A stretch of DNA of 64,000 nucleotides from Mesostigma viride (Eukaryota; Streptophyta; Mesostigmatophyceae; Mesostigmatales; Mesostigmataceae): NCBI GenBank assembly GCA_009746045.1, contig RPFO01000041.1, positions 3,937,954 through 4,001,953 on the forward strand. Direction: 5' to 3'. Positions within the stretch are counted from its first letter, which is position 1, and the number at the start of each line of letters is the position of its first letter. Shown here piece by piece: positions 42,069-52,482 of the stretch. Under the pieces are notes generated by a model, which saw only the letters and a program-made list of their open reading frames with translations, was not told the DNA's origin and made no database searches. The position numbers were made by a program, and so were the translations under genes.

Positions 42069-42839
42069 ATGAGCCCTTTGTTCACGCTGGTTCCGGCCCT
42101 TTACGCCATCGCTCTCCGCCACCAGCTCTTTGCCCCGCAACCTCTCATCACGGCGGGTGCGTCCTGCGGCAGCTGCGGGCTTGCTCTGGATACTACTGGG
42201 ACGCACTACATCGCGTGCATGGGTGGCCAGCAGAACCAGAACTGGTTCCTCTATTTCCATACCGCTCTCCTCCGGGTGGTGTGTGCCATGGTTCGGTCGG
42301 TCTTTCCCCACTCCACCATCAAGTGCGAGGACGCGGATGGGGCCGCCCTCTACTCACCCAACCACCGCCCCGACATTACCGTGCTTGACTACGACGGGCA
42401 GGGTTGCCACCTGCTCATCGATGTCTCCGTGGCTCGGCCGCTTTCCGGTCGCCACATCCTCCGGGCGGCTGTGGATGCCGGCGCTGCTGCCGCTGTGGCT
42501 GAGCGCGACAAGTTTGCCTCCTACGGCAATGTGGGGCCCCACCGGGTCATCCCCTTTGTCCTTGAGGAGTTCGGGGCCATGGGCCCCAAGACAGCGGAGT
42601 TTTTCCACGAGTGCTGCCAGCGCCGTGAAGACCGCCTCGACCTCGAGGGTCAGACCGCCCCGTGGTCGGCCCGCACGTGGTCCTCGTATTGGCGGCAGCG
42701 CCTGTCACTCGCCCTCACTCGCACCGTGGCTGATGTGTTATTCCGCCGCACCCGGCGGGGCCGACTTTGTCGCGACCCATGCGGTCTAGATCCCTTCCAG
42801 GCCTGCATGGTGGGCCGGCAGCGCTGTTGCTGTGTGTAG
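42069..42839 (+). pseudogene. R2-type CCHC plus restriction-like endonuclease fragment of a non-LTR element
   Basis: A 256-residue frame. CGSCGLALDTTGTHYIAC (residues 33-50) is a C-x2-C-x9-H-x3-C zinc motif as found just before the endonuclease of R2/CRE-type elements. RPDITVL (Pro101-Asp102) and HLLIDVSV (Asp118) fit the PD...D core of a PD-(D/E)XK nuclease, with K148 and Y152 downstream. No reverse transcriptase lies upstream, so this is a 5'-truncated copy, which is usual for target-primed retrotransposition, or a domesticated domain. The frame itself is intact. Confidence 0.6.
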
Positions 42840-44349
42840 TTTTGTGATGTATAGTTAGTTGTACCTTGTGCAGCTGGCGTGATCCTTGGATGTCTGTGTC
42901 AGATTACTATTAATTTCTTCAGGGTTATTCTCCCAGTTATCGGGTTTTTCCTTATGTTGCATGCCTATCTCACCTCCGTCATCTATCGTCTAATCACCAA
43001 GAAAATGTCCTCATATGAGGACATTTTTAAGCATGGATACCATTTGTAATAACTCACACATTTCAACATATCCATGGGTACGGCATGGAACCATGTTCAT
43101 TTATGATATGTTCAAGAGTAGCAATGCTTAACATCCATGAAATATGCTCATTGTATAATGGTTTACAATTTATGAATGCAGGGGGGTCGCTACGCGAGTG
43201 ACCAACAAGCACTCAAGTCAACAATATGCCCAGAAAGAAGGCAGGGCCAGGTCATGGCTGGTCCTGAAAATGCACCCAGGGTGCCCACAACATGTCTACG
43301 TTACACCCTCACTATCCTAGACCCTGCAGCTTGCCGGGGGGGGGCACAAAATGTAACTGGCAGCCAGGGACCATGGTGCAGGCCAAATAGCAGGTGTAAA
43401 GCTAGCTCAAAGCTAGCTCAGTCCAAAGAATGATATAAGAAGGAAATACTTGCCAAGGTTAGGTCCATGATCGTTATTGGAGGCTTGGCTGCCACCACGG
43501 TGCTCGACAATGATGCTGAAGCCTTCCATTATATATGAAGCAGATACTGCAAAGAGGCACAAATAGCAATACAAGCACAATGTAAGCATGACAAGCTCAA
43601 GTTTCCAAGCCAGTCTAGCTCACTTGGACATGAGGTTAAGCGTTAGAAACATGTGGGCAACATCCCAGCAAGCCTTGAGAAAGTTTTCAGCAACAAGGCA
43701 GTATATGTGTTAAATCAAACTACCACATTGCAACTAAGCACAGTGACTTCTACTTGATTTAGTGAATGCTGCTGTTTTGACGACGCAAGGCAGTTTACCT
43801 TTTCAGTGACACCACGGGAAAAGAAAGCATTACCCAGCAAACTTCCTTTAAGTTCCCCGGACATAGGCGTAATCACAACCACGACGTTGGGCATTGAAAA
43901 GAACCGGAACCATAAAGTCTGCGGGAGTTATAAGCTACGATACTCTTGACACGCTTATTTAGAACGATGCGGTTGCGGATGACATCCGGAACCTTGTTCT
44001 TGACGTGCGCCCAGGCCGCCAGCTGCGCGGAACAGCTCAAGAAATATATATTAAAGGACGGTGACGCCCGGAAAGCACCCAGCCTTGCGGCAAAAGTAAA
44101 AAATGGCTCGCGCTCGCCGTGGTTTTCGCCAGGCGTGACTGCGATATCACGACGAAAAAATGGAGACTCTTTGACCCATCTAACTGCCCAGGTCCCTCTG
44201 TTGCCCGGGTCGCCCATTAGCCCAGAAGCGTACCATAGCCCATACTCGCGATATCCGCAGCTACTGGGCGGAAAAAGAAATTGTAAAACCGAACTGCATA
44301 CTGACCTATCATGCCATCTACGTAGCTTCCAGATTTTCTTCTACGATGC
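42840..44349. other. 1.5 kb without a gene
   Basis: Holds a perfect 26-bp palindrome at 43002-43027 (core TGTCCTCATATGAGGACA). No supported coding frame on either strand. The right end is the target flank of the copia-like element. Confidence 0.55.
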
Positions 44350-44354
44350 CAAAA

Positions 44355-44837
44355 AGTTGGTTGGAGACCCATCTAGGGTCCACATGGGTCCTCAGAGATA
44401 GAGGATCTTGTACAGATTACTACAATATACTTTATTGTAGTATTGGACCAATGGCTGTACTTCACTAGTACTTGCCAATGGGATAACGCCACATAGAATG
44501 TGTGGGCGTCTCCCTGGCCTCCACGTCACCGGTTGGTCTAGGGCCGGTGTAGTCCTGTCAAGAGGACTGAGCCGACTATCGTCCAATCATGTGCGCATCC
44601 ATGCCTTGGAACCTTCTAGAGGATTCTAGAAGTATCTAACACGCGGCATGCACTGAACTACATAGAATGCATGTCCACGTAGGATATTCAGCAAGACTGA
44701 TGAAGGTACCAAGCGCAACAGGTTCATATGCGCAACGAAGACGAATTATGTAACAACAGCAATAACGTATGAGAACAATAAAGAGAACGTTCATTCCATG
44801 CTTTCTGATTTACATCGCATTCCATTTATTTGCAACT
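44355..44837 (+). repeat. 5' LTR of the copia-like element
   Basis: 483 bp, begins AGTTGGTTGGAGACCC and ends TTTGCAACT. AATAAAGAGAACG near the end may be the poly(A) signal. Confidence 0.93.
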
Positions 44838-44926
44838 TGTATTCATTTCGATGTCTTCGGACGACGATCTTTCAGAGCCGAGGTCTGGCCCTGGTGAGCA
44901 CGGACCAGCTCAGAGACAATACAGAT

Positions 44927-46057
44927 ATGTCCGACCAGCCCCGGGAAGAGGGCTGCGGACAGGGAAGTACTAGTAGTGACAACCAGCGTAAGCGTGATAA
45001 GGTGCTTCGGCGGGAGACCTTGCTTCAGGAGGCGAAGCTGCTGTCGGCAATCAAGAAGTGGGTTCCAGCCCCGCTGGTACCTGGTGCTATTCAAGCTGAC
45101 CGGGATCGTTTTGTAGCTTCGCTTGGGCCGTTTTTCCGCAGGCTCGCGGGCAACCGAGACATCATTCCGGACTGGCTGGAGTTTCTTCGCGGAACTCCGC
45201 TGGGAGACCGCGAGAAAAACCACCCAGAGTGGATTTCGCTGCTGGATAGAGCTCAACGTCTGCGGTGGTCGCCGTTTGAGTTTCTGCGCCGAGCGAGGGA
45301 GACTTTTCTCCGATCTATCACTACCAAAACCTGCGACGAGATCGAGGAATTTGTAGATGCAAAGCCAAAGCCCGGGCAGACCATCATCGAGCACCTCAAT
45401 TCTTACTACGACACGCTGGAAAAGCAGGGGCTCCGGTGGCCTGACGAGGCGGTAAATCTCCGCTGGATCCAAAACTGTGCATTATCCGAGTCCGAGAAGC
45501 GGAATTTAGTCGCCAACTGCCGCGGTTGCCTGAGCGACACTCACCGATGCAGAGCTCACCTCAAGGAGCTCTTGACGAACCAAACCCGTGTTTCCAGAGA
45601 AGGAGGTGCCGCGGAGGCGCCTCGTGTCGCCATGGTGATGGAGCAGCAACGGGAAATCTTCTGCTACAACTGCGGGCAGCCCGGGCACACACGCCGCGCA
45701 TGTAAGGGTAAGGTTGTCGCTAATTCTGAGTCCTTCCCTCCTTGTACTTTTTGTAACAAGACTAACCATCTGGCTAAGGATTGCTACTTTCGCAAGTGCA
45801 AGTCTTGTGGCAATCCTGGACATGTTGCGTCTGCCTGCAGGAGTAAGGCGGGCGCTGGACCCAAGGATACCCAGATGGAAGTCCTCAAGCTGCTGCAGCA
45901 GATCTCCCAAGCCGTCAAGAGCGGTGCCCTTCGTGGTGGTGACGCTTCTCAGCCGCGTGGTGGTGACGCTTCCCAGCCGCGTGGTGGTGATGCTTCTCAG
46001 CCGCGGGGTGGCAATAACTCTCATGGCCGCAAGAGGAAGCAGCAGCAGAAAAACTAG
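44927..46057 (+). CDS. Copia-like gag with three zinc knuckles
   Basis: The start is chosen at the ATG giving MSDQPREEGCGQG; an upstream in-frame ATG lies in the LTR. The capsid-like helical region spans about residues 30-230 (IPDWLEFLRGTPLGD, WSPFEFLRRARETFL). Three CCHC knuckles follow: CYNCGQPGHTRRAC, CTFCNKTNHLAKDC and CKSCGNPGHVASAC. Then come three exact RGGDASQP repeats and a basic tail. The frame is intact and ends in TAG. Function: packaging of element RNA. Confidence 0.9.
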   Translation: MSDQPREEGCGQGSTSSDNQRKRDKVLRRETLLQEAKLLSAIKKWVPAPLVPGAIQADRDRFVASLGPFFRRLAGNRDIIPDWLEFLRGTPLGDREKNHPEWISLLDRAQRLRWSPFEFLRRARETFLRSITTKTCDEIEEFVDAKPKPGQTIIEHLNSYYDTLEKQGLRWPDEAVNLRWIQNCALSESEKRNLVANCRGCLSDTHRCRAHLKELLTNQTRVSREGGAAEAPRVAMVMEQQREIFCYNCGQPGHTRRACKGKVVANSESFPPCTFCNKTNHLAKDCYFRKCKSCGNPGHVASACRSKAGAGPKDTQMEVLKLLQQISQAVKSGALRGGDASQPRGGDASQPRGGDASQPRGGNNSHGRKRKQQQKN

Positions 46058-46095
46058 ATGATCCTCTCTGTTTATATAACCCCTACAGCGTCCTC

Positions 46096-46968
46096 ATGGA
46101 CGTTGATGAGAGTGGTTTCATGGCAGATGAGGCCTGCCAGGTGGTAGGGGCTCCAGCAGTAACTCCTACTGACCGTATAGCTGCCCCAGTGAGCAGCAGT
46201 AAAAGTGCCCCTGTTTGTGGCATTCCTATCCTTGCCTGGATTAAAAAGAGTACCCCAGAGGGAACTCTTTCTGTAAATAATACATGTGGATCTGCTCCTG
46301 TTTGTAGACAGATGCCACACAGTGTTGCCCAACTGAGCAACATATCTGTGAACAATACATGTGGTGCAGCTCCTGCTTGTAGCTCAGCACCCATTGATAT
46401 TGTTAACAGTCAAGCTCCTCAGAGCAATAATCCTTGTTATATTGATAATAAAAACTTGGACTCTTGCTCTGCCAGGAACGTGGATGCCCATCCATGTCCT
46501 GAAGAGCCTGAGCCTAATGATTGTATTAATCTTAGGACTTTGGCTAAGAGTTTGCATGATGCCTGTGGCCATGGAAACAATGCCATTATTAGGCTTGTGC
46601 AAGCCAAGGGTTAATAACAAGGCTCTCTGGCAGGCTTATCAAGATGTCAGAGAACACTGTGTGTGCCAATTGTGTGCTAACAAGCCTTCCAAACGTCATG
46701 CAAAGCATCCTGCAGATGGTAGGGGTAATCTACAAGCTGATATCCTCTACTTCACCAATTACAGGCAATTGCCTTACTTGGTGGCTGTGGATGAATGGTC
46801 AGGCTACATTGGAATTGAACCTATGGCAGCAGTGGATGAGAATACTCTCCATGCCGCAGTTCTTGTTATTCTGCAAAAGTTTGCAGTCATTCACAAGCTG
46901 CAGATGGACTTGCAGTTTAACTGCCTGACCAAATACTCTGATCTGCCTTTCCTAAGGATTGTGGGTCG
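46096..46968 (+). pseudogene. Copia-like integrase, N-terminal part
   Basis: A Cys/Ser/Asn-rich N-terminal region leads to a zinc-binding segment (LHDACGHGNNAIIRLVQA, then after a one-base shift near 46610 CVCQLCANKPSKR). The catalytic core follows (GNLQADILYFTN, LVAVDEWSGYIGIE) with the first Asp. The frame is interrupted at 46969 by the nested TIR element. The second Asp and the Glu cannot be assigned with confidence. Confidence 0.75.
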
Positions 46969-47719
46969 CCGTGCTTTTAGTAACGGGACGCGTGCGTCAG
47001 CCGCTGACGCGTCAGTGTCTGACGCGTCAGACTTTTTCGTCCGCGCGTCAGACAGCTGACGCGTAAATTTTGGCTCTGCGTCAGTCGACTGCCGCGTAAA
47101 TTTTGTCTGCACGTCAGTCGTCTGACGCGTAAATTCAGGCAGCACGTCACTACCTACTTATGGGCACCGACTCTATGCGTCAGGCAGGGTCAGTATATAG
47201 TGGGTACCTACTAATGTACTGAAGTCTACTGAAATGCCAACTTCGTACTGGATATCTGCGAATTCATTGCAAGTTCACCAGTTCAGGTCTGTTCGTTGAT
47301 ATGCTTCAAGATTCTAGGCGGTTATCATGCCCATGCCAGACCCGCCGGCCCTTAGCCTGCTTGGCGGCGAGAGTGACGAGAGTTCTAGACGAATGTAATT
47401 AAAGTTGTAACCCAGGACGACTGGCAATGATCGATGTCTCGATGATGGCAAAGGTTTTAGGAATATGATTGATGAGCCGATTGATGAAGCGTTGCGAGGT
47501 TGCCTGATTTACATATTGCTTTGAATCGAATTCCAGGTGTGTTTATTAACGCTGTAGATATGTTTGCATAAGAAAGAATTCTGTCCATTACTAGATGCGT
47601 AGGGAAATTTCGGGCCGGGTCAGTAATATTGTATCAACATTTAACAACGTTAATGGTTTAGTCCGATAGTCAACCAGCAAAGTTAGCGACCTGGGGGTAA
47701 GGGGGTTGGAAGTTTTTGG

Positions 47720-47977
47720 GTGAAGGGATGGCGCCGGAAGGAATACTGGGAAAATTTAAATCTGGGGGGATCGCAGCTTTTTTCATGCCCGGCGAAACAG
47801 GCCGCCGACATGGCCAAAGCGCCTGCGCCTGGTCCGCGTGCCATTGTTGGCGTAGGCCAGGCAGCCATCGCGCTGAACCGCAGCAAGAGTAAAAGGGGGA
47901 ATGATAATAGCAATGCAGCCAGCAGTGCAGCAGCAGCATCGGCTCAGTCCGGCAATGCTGGTGAGCCCCCAGGCTGA
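47720..47977 (+). pseudogene. Possible transposase N-terminal remnant in the nested element
   Basis: A short frame with an internal Met (MAKAPAPGPRAIVGVGQAAI) followed by SKSKRGNDNSN and Ala/Ser repeats. It may be the first exon of an autonomous parent's transposase. No domain is recognised. Confidence 0.25.
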
Positions 47978-48078
47978 CGCGCCGCCAACGGCGGCAAGTC
48001 AGCCGTCTGACGCGCCGCCAACGGCGGCAAGTCAGCCGTCTGACGCGCCGCCAACGGCGGCAAGTCAGCCAGGCTGAC
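47968..48078 (+). repeat. 33-36-bp tandem repeat near the nested element end
   Basis: Three copies of GACGCGCCGCCAACGGCGGC followed by AAGTCAGCC. Each has a CGCCGCC/GGCGGC hairpin and a CTGACGCG motif shared with the opposite end. Confidence 0.85.
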
Positions 48079-48113
48079 GCGGACAAAAACCCTTACTAAA
48101 AGCACTGACTCAC

Positions 48114-48642
48114 TGGGTCGTGAAGATCACCAAGCCCAAGGCAAGGTTGACAGATATATACAGGAGCTTAAGAAGTTGGTAATGTCTGGGGATTATCCTG
48201 AGATGTTTAAACCAACTTTTGCTGTCAGGTGTTTGGGTGCTGCAAAAGTGGAAAACACCATGAACAACCCTCTTCATACTTTCAAAGTACGTGGTGTTCC
48301 ATGGCTGGTCTCACCTCGTGGACTAGCAGGTGGCCTCTACCCTGATGACATAATGCAGGCATGGAGTAAGCAGAGGTGGGCACAGTATGCTCACCTCTGT
48401 GAAAAGGATAAACAGAGAGGAGAATCATTAAAATGGTGGGAGACCAGGTGATCTTCCACAAAGAAAATGCTCCTGGTAAACGCGGTTATTGGCAGGGTCC
48501 AGGGACCATAACCTCAGTTGACCTGGAGATGAAAACTGCTGATGTGGTCTGGAATGGTACCACTTATCATCTGGCTTGGAATAGATTGAAGAGAGATCCA
48601 ATGAACGTTCAAGAAAAAATCCCCTGGAAATATGGCCCCTGA
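48114..48642 (+). pseudogene. Copia-like integrase C-terminal region with SH3-like module
   Basis: Continues the integrase frame (VDRYIQELKKLVMSGDY, GVPWLVSPRGLAGGLYPDD, WAQYAHLCEKDKQRGESL), then changes frame near 48435 into VGDQVIFHKENAPGKRGYWQ and GPGTITSVD with VWNGTTYHLAWNRLKRDP. The latter resembles the SH3-like (GPY/F-type) tail seen in many algal copia-like polyproteins. One frameshift separates the two parts. Confidence 0.65.
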
Positions 48643-50330
48643 AGAGGCATCTGGATCTCCCAATCTTTCCTGTCCACCTTTGGCCAGTGAACAGGCTGGA
48701 CTCCAACTACCAGAAAGGGCGGCCTCCCATCAACTGGAGCCTACTACTCAGCAAGCTCAGCCTAAGACATTGACTGGGATATCACAGGATGATATATTTG
48801 AAGCTGACTTGTTGGATAATAGGGTGTCTGATCAGCACCGGAAGCTCCGGCCGTTGGAACATGGGCTTGATCGAGACCCCTGGGCAGGTGGATAACATAT
48901 TTCAGTCTGAACAGCCAAAGCTTGGATCCAATTACCCTGGTAATAAGCCATTGCCCTTGGAGACTGATGGGATTCCAGCCCAAGGAAGACAAGCTGAGGA
49001 GGGGTTGTCCAGGTTGAACACTCAGCTCGGCAAGAGAGGCAATCCTCAAGAGCTTAGGGATATTGTAAAGAAGCTCAAGCCTTCACTAAAGATTGCCAAA
49101 ATAACTTCTCTTCTAGAGAAGGGCATGGACCTTGATGGCTTTGATGTGGATACCAAAGCAGAGGTCTCTGTCACCTCGCCCTTTAATGCTTTGTTGGATA
49201 AGTATTCCCTTGAACCCAGTCCATGGACTATTGTCCAAGACTTTGCGGGTAACACTGATCATCAAGTTCTTGGGAATATCACTATCCCATTCTTGGGTGA
49301 GTCTTTGACACTTTGTGTTGTTGATGGCTATAAGGGACCCACTCTCATTGGCCAGCCATTCTTGGTGACTCCCGGTGTTACCATTGTTGATGGCCCCAAT
49401 AACACAAAGAGTCTCCTAAAAACCCATTGTGACCCAATTCCTCTGGAATCATTCAGATGTTCCTTGCCTCTTGAAATATTCCAGAAGGCAAATTGGAAGA
49501 CCGCCTGTGTCGGTTCAGTAATAAAAGGAGCAGAATGGGGAAGGGATATACCCCCAGCTTCTGAGCTGGTAGAACCTGCCCAGCTCAGTGTGACTTCTCT
49601 TGGTCTCACAAAAAGGTCATTTGCTGCTCATAGCCCCATGTCCTTTGATGATGTAGACCTGGATTGTCACACTTTCGCTGGCCTTGAGGCCTGGCGAGTA
49701 GCATTGGCGCGTGCGCTCCAGGAGTGGCAAACGCTGGATGTTTTTGAAGGCATTTCAGAACCTCCACCCAATGCTCAAATGCTTCAGTTGCGTTTTGTAT
49801 GCAAGATGAAGAGCAAGCTTGGTGAGCCTCCCATACCAAACGCACGTCCAGTCGTAACCCAGTTCCATGGTACTACAGACTTTGATAAGGAGGAGCTGTA
49901 CACTCCTGGCCTGTCACATCCTGTTCTCAGGCTTATTCTTAGTCTGTACCTTGGTGCTTTGGACTATGGCTTGGATTATGGAGCAGAAATTGATGACTTC
50001 ACCAGGGCCTTTTTGCATGGTGATCCTCAGGTGGCCAGAGCCACTTGGCAAGCTCAAAGACCCTGTTGTGTTAAGACCCCAGCATGCTGGATAGCTGAAG
50101 TAGGTCATCCCTACATGCAGCCTAAAGTGGGCTGGGAAGGACTGGTCAGCAGTCCAGTCATCTGGTATGAAACCATTGCTCCTGCCATCCAGGAGAGATG
50201 TCAGATGCAACAATCTCATCTTGCTTATTGTCTCTTTGTGGGCAATCCAAGGGACAACCCACCTGGGCTACCTTACATGGAGATGATATGCAACGCATTG
50301 GTCCCAAGGGATGGTTGAATGAGACCTATA
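48643..50330 (+). pseudogene. Copia-like protease-like segment and reverse transcriptase
   Basis: The protease-like stretch has VDTKAEVSVTS (DTKA in place of DTGA, near 49149) and VLGNITIPF ... GPTLIGQPFL, the two ends of a retropepsin fold. RT follows: AWRVALARALQEWQTLDVFE, LQLRFVCKMKSK, NARPVVTQFHG, and YGAEIDDFTRAFLHGDP (equivalent to the copia Asp-Val-x-x-Ala-Phe-Leu segment). The active-site equivalent LHGDDM is in the next frame (50276-50290). Finding protease between integrase and RT departs from the usual copia order. The active-site Gly loss and frameshifts argue this copy is defective. Confidence 0.7.
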
Positions 50331-51185
50331 AAAGGCTCAATGACAAGTCCCCTATTGGTACCAGAGCATGGTTTAGTAAAAACAGCCAGGTACCTTACTG
50401 TGGCATTGGCTGTACCCTTTTCCAGGATGACAAAGGATGGCATCTTAAGCTGCAATCGGCGAAGGGGTATAAAGAAAAAGATAACTCAGTTGCCCAAGAG
50501 AGTAACTGAGGAGAATGCCCCTACGGTTAAAGGTCAACTGGGTTGGCTGGCTGCCACAACTAACCCTGACCTGGCAGTACAGAGTAGGATGCCAGACTCT
50601 GTTGTTGTAGGAGAAGGAAGGAGGCGCCTGGAGAGCTGCCTCAATGAATCTCCTGACTTGGTGTTGTCCGGTGTAGACTGGCATAGGCGTATCATCATAG
50701 ACGCCTACACAGATGCTAGCCAAGAGTCTAGATCTGCCAACAAGATTGGTGCCAGAGCCGGATGCCTGATCACCATCAGGAATGAAGGCAAACAGCCCTC
50801 GTTGGTATACTGGTCCAGTAACCTTCAGAGGAGGCGGTTCCCTGGCATTGACACAGCCGAGTGCAGGGCATATGCCATGTGCATTCGCGACGCCATATAC
50901 ATAAGAGAGCTACTCTTATGGTGTCTGAGTCAGATAAGACCTCAACCTGTGATTGATGTCAGGGTTTATTGTGATAATAAGCCCGTGGTCTCTTTTATCA
51001 AGAATGAGAGGGCCACCACTACTGACTTGGACTACCTTGTGGCAAAGGAGTTGTCCAGCCACTGTATGACCATACATCTGCCAGGACTTTCAAATCCTGC
51101 TGATGCTATGACTAAGCTTCCACGACTGGCCCTTAATGGGTACCAGTTGCTGCGGTCCATGATGGCTGGAAAACCCTTGTCATAA
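50276..51185 (+). pseudogene. Copia-like RT end and RNase H
   Basis: The RT thumb region (LHGDDMQRIGPKGW, YCGIGCTLF) is in one frame; after a change near 50470 comes QLGWLAATTNPDLAVQ, then RNase H: DAYTDASQES (Asp), DTAECRAYAM (Glu), VRVYCDNKPVVSF (Asp), LSNPADAMTK (Asp). All four catalytic positions are visible. It ends in TAA 272 bases before the 3' LTR. Confidence 0.88.
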
Positions 51186-51456
51186 GGAGTAATCTGGGAG
51201 CCTGAGCCTAATGCTCCTCCTGTAGGTTTTTATCCCCCTGGAGATTTTGTCCTCTCTGGAGAAGAGGTTTTCCTTCAGATTTGGGTTTTCCCTACTACAG
51301 CAGGTTACACCAACCATGCAATGATGAGATGCAAACTCCATAAGACCCAAGTGAGTCTCCATTGCCCTCACATGTGAAAGTGAACTGGCCAGGTGCGGCC
51401 GAACATCAATGAATACATCTAAGCCTCATCACTTTCACAAGGGAAAGGATGGCTGG

Positions 51457-51941
51457 AGTTGGTTGGAGACCCATCTAGGGTCCACATGGGTCCTCAGAGA
51501 TAGAGGATCTTGTACAGATTACTACAATATACTTTATTGTAGTATTGGACCAATGGCTGTACTTCACTAGTACTTGCCAATGGGATAACGCCACGTAGAA
51601 TGTGTGGGCGTCTCCCTGGCCTCCACGTCACCGGTTGGTCTAGGGCCGGTGTAGTCCTGTCAAGAGGACTGAGCCGACTATCGTCCAATCATGTGCGCAT
51701 CCATGCCTTGGAACCTTCTAGAGGATTCTAGAAGTATCTAACACGCGGCATGCACTGAACTATACATAGAATGCATGTCCACGTAGGATATTCAGCAAGA
51801 CTGATGAAGGTACCAAGCGCAACAGGTTCATATGAGCAACGAAGACGAATTATGTAACAACAGCAATAACGTATGAGAACAATAAAGAGAACGTTCATTC
51901 CATGCTTTCTGATTTACATCGCATTCCATTTATTTGCAACT
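51457..51941 (+). repeat. 3' LTR of the copia-like element
   Basis: 485 bp, same ends as the 5' LTR, two bases longer through a TA insertion (AACTATACATAG). Followed by the CAAAA target duplication. Confidence 0.93.
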
Positions 51942-51946
51942 CAAAA

Positions 51947-52482
51947 TCCGTTCATGAACAATATTTTCGACATATACAAAGCACCTGCACGCCAAAAGCA
52001 GCATCTTCGAAATTACTAGATGATGATCTAAAGTTCTGTCTTCATTCGGGGCGAAATAATGGCCTATAACGTTCAGGCAAGCTCAGAACTGGAACGACCC
52101 CATAGCCGTCACTCGACAAAATACTCGATTACATTGCAACGTTCTTGCCGTTGTAGGTACTTTTCCTCGCCTCATATTTTCCAGGTACGGTCGGCCCCTG
52201 TCGACCCCGGGGGCTTGGCGCGCTCAGTACCTATCCCAGTTTCGCGCCAAAACCCACCAGGGATCCTCAGGACCAACTTTGGCGCCAAAACCGCCCCCCT
52301 GACCCCCCCGTCTCAAACGAGGACTATGTCCTCAAATGAGGACATTTGGTTTTTGGACACTATCATTCTCAATGAATATATATATTACGTGGTTGCTCTC
52401 CCTCCCTCTATCTCCCTCTCTCTCTCTCACTGCATGGGGAGGTGTTGCCTGCTGTGTAAGGTATCGGTACTCGTAAGCATCA
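51947..52482. other. 536 bp flank without a gene
   Basis: Contains an imperfect 20-bp palindrome (ATGTCCTCAAATGAGGACAT, 52326-52345) related to the one at 43002-43027, and a CT-rich tract (52396-52430). It should hold the leader of gypsy element 3, but no LTR pair or primer site is seen. Confidence 0.5.

Larger units (their letters stand above)
46969..48113. mobile_element. Nested TIR element (MITE-like) in copia integrase
   Basis: Inverted ends GTGCTTTTAGTAA (46971-46983) and TTACTAAAAGCAC (48093-48105). TGGGTCG occurs just outside both ends (46962-46968 and 48114-48120) and fits a 7-bp target duplication. Reading from the left flank straight into the right flank with one TGGGTCG gives an uninterrupted integrase frame. 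Many GACGCG/CTGACGCG subterminal motifs lie near both ends. The right end carries six extra bases compared with the left. A CAGTG-like terminus suggests hAT affinity, unproven. Confidence 0.7.
44355..51941 (+). mobile_element. Complete Ty1/copia-like LTR retrotransposon
   Basis: LTRs at 44355-44837 and 51457-51941 differ by only a few changes, including one TA indel. The 5-bp target duplication CAAAA is at 44350-44354 and 51942-51946. The LTR ends are AGTTG...CAACT, not TG...CA. Internal domains in order: gag, integrase, SH3-like tail, protease-like, RT, RNase H, across several frames. A purine-rich AAGGGAAAGGATGGCTGG precedes the 3' LTR (polypurine tract). A small TIR element is nested in integrase. 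Confidence 0.93.
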
